Source: Pseudomonadota bacterium (lineage in GTDB: Bacteria; Pseudomonadota; Alphaproteobacteria; Rhizobiales; Xanthobacteraceae). From it: DNA of 10,143 bases. Shown one piece after another: positions 7,168 to 10,143 of the stretch; position 1 is the first letter of the stretch; each line of letters begins with the position of its first letter. Under the pieces are notes generated by a model, which was not told the origin of the DNA, did not search any database, and was given only the letters and a program-made list of their open reading frames with translations. The stretch is from NCBI GenBank assembly GCA_023432885.1, contig JAEZEU010000413.1, forward strand, positions 1 through 10,143. Reading direction: 5' to 3'. The position numbers and the translations under genes are program-made.

Positions 7168-8124
7168 CTAGGCGCCGGTTTCACGTGACGCGAGGGCCAC
7201 GCGCCGAACGCATTCGTGCACCCTGGCCTGCCAATGCGGCAGTTCCACGCCAAACTCTCGTCGCAGCTTATCGCATGACAAGCGCGAGTCGGCCGGACGG
7301 GGCGCGGGTGTCGGATAATCGCTGGTCGCAATCGGATCAACCCGTCCTGCCGGCAGGCCCTGCTCTGCCGCAGCCTTGAATATCTCACGGGCAAACCCGC
7401 ACCAGGTGGCCTCCCCACCGCCGACGACGTGATAGATGCCCCAGGACATCCTGTCGGGATCGGCGATCGCGCGCCGCGCAATGGCAAGAACGGCGACGGC
7501 AAGATCGGGGGCATAAGTCGGTGCCCCCCTCTGGTCGTCCACCACTCCAATCACGTTTCGTTCGTTTGCCAGCCGCAGCATCGTTTTCACGAAATTGGCG
7601 CCCCAGGGGCTGTGCAGCCAGGCGGTGCGCAATATCAGGTGCCGCTCGCACGCCTCTATCACGCGCAGCTCGCCTTCGCGCTTGGTGCGGCCGTACACGG
7701 TGGCCGGAAAAGTGAGATCGTCTTCGACGTAGGGCACAGGCTTGCTTCCATCAAAGACGTAATCGGTCGAGATATGGATCAGCGGAATTGAGCGAGCGGC
7801 GCAGGCCCGCGCGACGTTATCGGCGCCGGCCGCGTTGACGGCGAAGGCGGCATCAGGCTCGATTTCCGCTTGATCCACGAAGGTATAAGCGGCCGCATTG
7901 ATGACCAGGTCCGGCCGCTCACGCGCGATCGTCGATGCGATCGATGACGGATCGGCGATGTCGAGGGTCGGCCGCCCAACCGCCACGAGTTCCGTATCCG
8001 GCAGCCGATCCGCTTCCAGCAGGGCGCGCGCGAGCTGGCCTTCATGACCACAAACCACTATCCGGATCCGGCGATCCGTTTCGTCGCGATCGCCCGTCTG
8101 TCCCGACAATGCAGCCACCAGCAT
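7168..8124 (-). CDS. rfbD: dTDP-4-dehydrorhamnose reductase
   Basis: The last enzyme of dTDP-L-rhamnose synthesis, an NAD(P)H-dependent extended short-chain dehydrogenase. From the ATG at 8124 it is 318 residues. The Rossmann strand and loop IRIVVCGHEGQLARAL start near residue 20 (GHEGQL at 26-31), NAAAYTFVDQAE is at 76-87, STDYVFDG at 119-126, and the catalytic pair Tyr144/Lys148 sits in YGRTK. Family members usually begin almost directly with the Rossmann strand, so about 20 extra N-terminal residues are unusual. The start is uncertain. A TTG at 8148 would overlap rfbC by 17 bases. The ATG at 8124 has AAAGGGG directly against it with no spacer, while the GTG at 8118 has that same site at a proper six-base spacing and may be the true start. 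The rfbC stop is seven bases upstream of the ATG. Confidence 0.93.
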   Translation of the reverse strand: MLVAALSGQTGDRDETDRRIRIVVCGHEGQLARALLEADRLPDTELVAVGRPTLDIADPSSIASTIARERPDLVINAAAYTFVDQAEIEPDAAFAVNAAGADNVARACAARSIPLIHISTDYVFDGSKPVPYVEDDLTFPATVYGRTKREGELRVIEACERHLILRTAWLHSPWGANFVKTMLRLANERNVIGVVDDQRGAPTYAPDLAVAVLAIARRAIADPDRMSWGIYHVVGGGEATWCGFAREIFKAAAEQGLPAGRVDPIATSDYPTPAPRPADSRLSCDKLRREFGVELPHWQARVHECVRRVALASRETGA

Positions 8125-8131
8125 CCCCTTT
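8125..8131 (-). promoter_or_regulatory. Ribosome binding site for rfbD
   Basis: AAAGGGG fills the whole seven-base gap between the rfbC stop (8132) and the rfbD ATG (8124). Its spacing is zero to that ATG but six bases to the in-frame GTG at 8118, which favours the GTG as the real start. Confidence 0.5.
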
Positions 8132-8695
8132 TCAAGCTTCGTAGACAAAGGCCGGCGCCAAATCCCGAAGATTGGGCTGCCACCGATCCTTGTCCGAAAT
8201 CGTGAGTGCGGCGCGATCCATCGGCCATGCTATGCCGAGCGCGGGGTCGTCCCATCGCAGGCCCCGGTCGGAAGCCGGCTCGTAGTATTCGTCGACCTTG
8301 TAGATGACCTCCGTATCGGGCTCGAGCGTGCAATAGCCGTGGGCGAAGCCCCGCGGAATCCATATTTGCTTCCAATTGTCGGCGCTCAGCACCTCGCTCA
8401 CATGCCGTCCGAACGTCGGAGAGCCGACGCGAATGTCGACAGCCACGTCGAACACTGCGCCGCGGGTCACGCGCACGAGCTTACCCTGGGCATACGGCGG
8501 CACCTGAAAATGCAGTCCCCGCAGTGTACCTGGGTTGGTCGAGAGCGCATGGTTGTCCTGCACGAACTCGGCCGGCACGCCTTGGGCGGCCATGCGTTGG
8601 CGGCTATAGGTTTCAGAAAAAAAGCCCCGATCGTCCCGATGCACGCGCGGGATGATGAGCTTGACGTCACGGATGGCAAGAGGCCGTACTTCCAA
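8132..8695 (-). CDS. rfbC: dTDP-4-dehydrorhamnose 3,5-epimerase
   Basis: A 187-residue cupin-fold enzyme that epimerises C3 and C5 of dTDP-4-dehydro-6-deoxyglucose on the way to dTDP-L-rhamnose. It shows the RmlC signatures: RDDRGFFSETY at residues 20-30, QDNHALSTNPGTLRGLHFQ at 46-64 with the expected catalytic base His62, GAVFDVAVDIRVGSPTFG at 79-96, IPRGFAHGY at 113-121, and Tyr132 at the position of the catalytic tyrosine. SDKD at 167-170 matches the late conserved aspartate region. The start codon is TTG at 8695: there is no ATG nearby, AGAGGGA lies seven bases upstream, and the translation from TTG begins exactly where family members do. It lies 66 bp after the Wzy-like gene and is followed closely by rfbD. 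It was probably translated as part of one polycistronic message. Confidence 0.95.
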   Translation of the reverse strand: MEVRPLAIRDVKLIIPRVHRDDRGFFSETYSRQRMAAQGVPAEFVQDNHALSTNPGTLRGLHFQVPPYAQGKLVRVTRGAVFDVAVDIRVGSPTFGRHVSEVLSADNWKQIWIPRGFAHGYCTLEPDTEVIYKVDEYYEPASDRGLRWDDPALGIAWPMDRAALTISDKDRWQPNLRDLAPAFVYEA

Positions 8696-8702
8696 AAGTG
8701 TA

Positions 8703-8709
8703 TCCCTCT
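8703..8709 (-). promoter_or_regulatory. Ribosome binding site that fixes the rfbC TTG start
   Basis: AGAGGGA on the minus strand, seven bases before the TTG at 8695. Together with the N-terminal match to the family, it decides for the TTG start. Confidence 0.6.
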
Positions 8710-8761
8710 ACTCGAAATGCGCCCACGGCAAGGGCCGAACTAGCAGTAACTGGAGCGGCAA

Positions 8762-10078
8762 TCACCCCTTGACTGGTTTTTGCAGCCCCTCACGTGGTGT
8801 TATGTACCAAAGCAGGAACAAAAACGCTCCTCCATGAGACAGCAATACGGTCGAAAGCGGGACGTTCAACAGTATCTGAGTGAGCACCGCGCCAGATACC
8901 AAAATGAGGGATGGCGGCAAACCAGCCGAGGCACGATTCCCCAACGCAATGACCAAGCCACACAGAAAAGCCGCAACGGGTGCGTACAACCATCCTACCG
9001 AGGCGATTCCTTCCGTCGCGAACAGTGAAGCATTATAAGCTCCGCCCGCGGGAAAGTAGTTGAACATTACGACCGACAATTGCTGCTGATAGGGACAGTC
9101 GAGGAATCGCTTCAGGACGCCGATCTGACAAAAATGCGTAAGTTCGTGTTTTGAGAAGAACTCGTTGTAGAGATCGATCGCGAGCGACGGAACCGCGCCC
9201 ATCCGGAAATTCACATTCAAGAAATAGAGAGACGCCATTCGCGACAGCAACCCGTTGCCATCAATCAGCCAGAATAGGAGCACCCCGACAAGGGTCGGCA
9301 GTAGCAATGACAGAACTACCGCGATTTTTGAACCCAGCGCTCTTGAAAGCACCGCCATCGTAACCAGCCAGAATGGTGCGAAGAAAGCGGTTTTGCTGAC
9401 TTCCACCGGGTAGAAGCAGAGCATCAGCATCAGGACGGCGCCTGCTTGCCAAAACGCCTTCCGTGATACCAGACAGGCGAACAGGAAAGGCAACAACGAA
9501 CTGGACGTTATGCCCACGAGGTATTTTATGATCGGTGGCAACGCGCCCGTTCGCATATTCGATGCCTGATCGGGCGTCACTAACTTGAAATTGTACGCGG
9601 CCCCTAAGACGATCGCGGCTATGCCCAGGAGAAAAATCCCCAACAACAAGCGGTTGAACAATACGACTGAGAGGCCACCGGCTCGGGGCAAAGCCGAGGA
9701 AATGAACAGCGCCGGCAGAAGAAACACGACTGTCGACGCCACAATTGAGATCCTAGCAGTCTCCACGTCATAGCTTCGAAGGGAGAAAAAGCTGAACCAA
9801 AGATAGCCCGCGGCCACAATTGCAAAATAGAAACCGACGAAATACCCAAAGCTGAATTCAGCAAAAAGGAAGAGCAGAAACACCGGCGCGAAAATGGCTA
9901 CCGCCATGACTGCGGTTGACAGAACAGCTGGATCATACCCGATCTGGTAAACAACATAGAGCTTGGAAATGCCGACAAATGAGACGCAGGAAATGAAGAT
10001 GCAGAGGATGATGGACAGCGTCAGTGCCGCGCGCTGCGCCCACCCTTCGCCGACAATTGGCGCGGATTCCAAATTCAT
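8762..10078 (-). CDS. Polytopic membrane protein, probable Wzy-like polysaccharide polymerase
   Basis: A 438-residue, strongly hydrophobic protein with roughly ten or more transmembrane segments, e.g. near residues 17-37, 52-73, 76-98, 110-130, 136-160, 185-203, 212-224, 232-247, 251-272, 358-379 and 389-414. A large polar loop of about 85 residues (roughly 273-357) near the C-terminal end fits the big periplasmic loop of Wzy O-antigen polymerases. It contains Cys317 and Cys328, which could form a disulfide, and is followed by FATEGIASVGWLYAPV, similar in style to the conserved G-rich end of that loop. No sequence signature proves the function: Wzy proteins share topology rather than motifs, and an O-antigen ligase or another membrane protein remains possible. 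The ATG at 10078 overlaps the stop of the upstream frame (ATGA) and has AAGGAAGG ten bases upstream; a TTG at 10105 is less likely. The gene is visibly richer in A+T than cysNC. Confidence 0.72.
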   Translation of the reverse strand: MNLESAPIVGEGWAQRAALTLSIILCIFISCVSFVGISKLYVVYQIGYDPAVLSTAVMAVAIFAPVFLLFLFAEFSFGYFVGFYFAIVAAGYLWFSFFSLRSYDVETARISIVASTVVFLLPALFISSALPRAGGLSVVLFNRLLLGIFLLGIAAIVLGAAYNFKLVTPDQASNMRTGALPPIIKYLVGITSSSLLPFLFACLVSRKAFWQAGAVLMLMLCFYPVEVSKTAFFAPFWLVTMAVLSRALGSKIAVVLSLLLPTLVGVLLFWLIDGNGLLSRMASLYFLNVNFRMGAVPSLAIDLYNEFFSKHELTHFCQIGVLKRFLDCPYQQQLSVVMFNYFPAGGAYNASLFATEGIASVGWLYAPVAAFLCGLVIALGNRASAGLPPSLILVSGAVLTQILLNVPLSTVLLSHGGAFLFLLWYITPREGLQKPVKG

Positions 10079-10143
10079 CCGACACGGACCTTCCTTGCCC
10101 GCCAAGAAAAAACCTTCAGCATGATGGAACGCGCAATGGCCTG
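10075..10143 (-). CDS. 3' fragment of an unidentified gene, cut by the window edge
   Basis: An open frame of 22 codons enters from the right edge and stops at a TGA that overlaps the start of the Wzy-like gene in an ATGA arrangement, the classic sign of translational coupling. The visible end reads QAIARSIMLKVFSWRARKVRVG, a basic C-terminus. Twenty-two codons without a stop could occur by chance, so the case rests on the ATGA junction, and on a coding-like ribosome binding site for the next gene lying inside this frame. Too little is visible to name a product; a glycosyltransferase would fit the context, but this is only a guess. Confidence 0.42.
   Translation of the reverse strand, partial: QAIARSIMLKVFSWRARKVRVG

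Overview
The window is a surface-polysaccharide (O-antigen or exopolysaccharide type) gene cluster from a GC-rich Gram-negative bacterium. Gene content, codon style and the fused CysN-CysC architecture suggest an alphaproteobacterium near Bradyrhizobium/Rhodopseudomonas. That placement is inference from the proteins; no rRNA or tRNA is present to confirm it.

Layout from left to right. On the minus strand, positions 1-136 hold the first 45 codons of a gene that runs off the left edge (possibly a 2-oxoglutarate/Fe(II) oxygenase), followed by a family 2 glycosyltransferase (187-969). A 38-bp divergent gap separates these from a plus-strand pair: a MOP-superfamily polysaccharide flippase (1008-2393) and a PAPS-dependent sulfotransferase (2413-3285). 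The pair meets, across only 12 bp, a long minus-strand block. In its reading direction this block is: the last 22 codons of an unknown gene (10143-10075), a polytopic Wzy-like membrane protein (10078-8762), rfbC, rfbD, rfbA, cysD and cysNC (ending at 3298). Junctions in the block are tight (ATGA and TGATG overlaps, gaps of 7-110 bp), as expected of one operon.

How the genes may work together: RfbA, RfbD and RfbC supply three of the four steps from glucose-1-phosphate to dTDP-L-rhamnose; the 4,6-dehydratase RfbB is not in the window. CysD and CysNC make PAPS from sulfate and ATP. The sulfotransferase could transfer sulfate from PAPS to a glycan repeat unit, the GT2 enzyme could add a sugar (perhaps rhamnose), the flippase could export the lipid-linked unit, and the Wzy-like protein could polymerise it. 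The most notable hypothesis is therefore a self-contained locus for a sulfated, probably rhamnose-containing, surface polysaccharide.

No mobile elements, CRISPR arrays, RNA genes or convincing terminators were seen. The longest stretch without a gene is 110 bp. Base composition is uneven: hand counts of single 60-base lines give 44/60 G+C inside cysNC (4381-4440) and 29/60 inside the Wzy-like gene (9781-9840).
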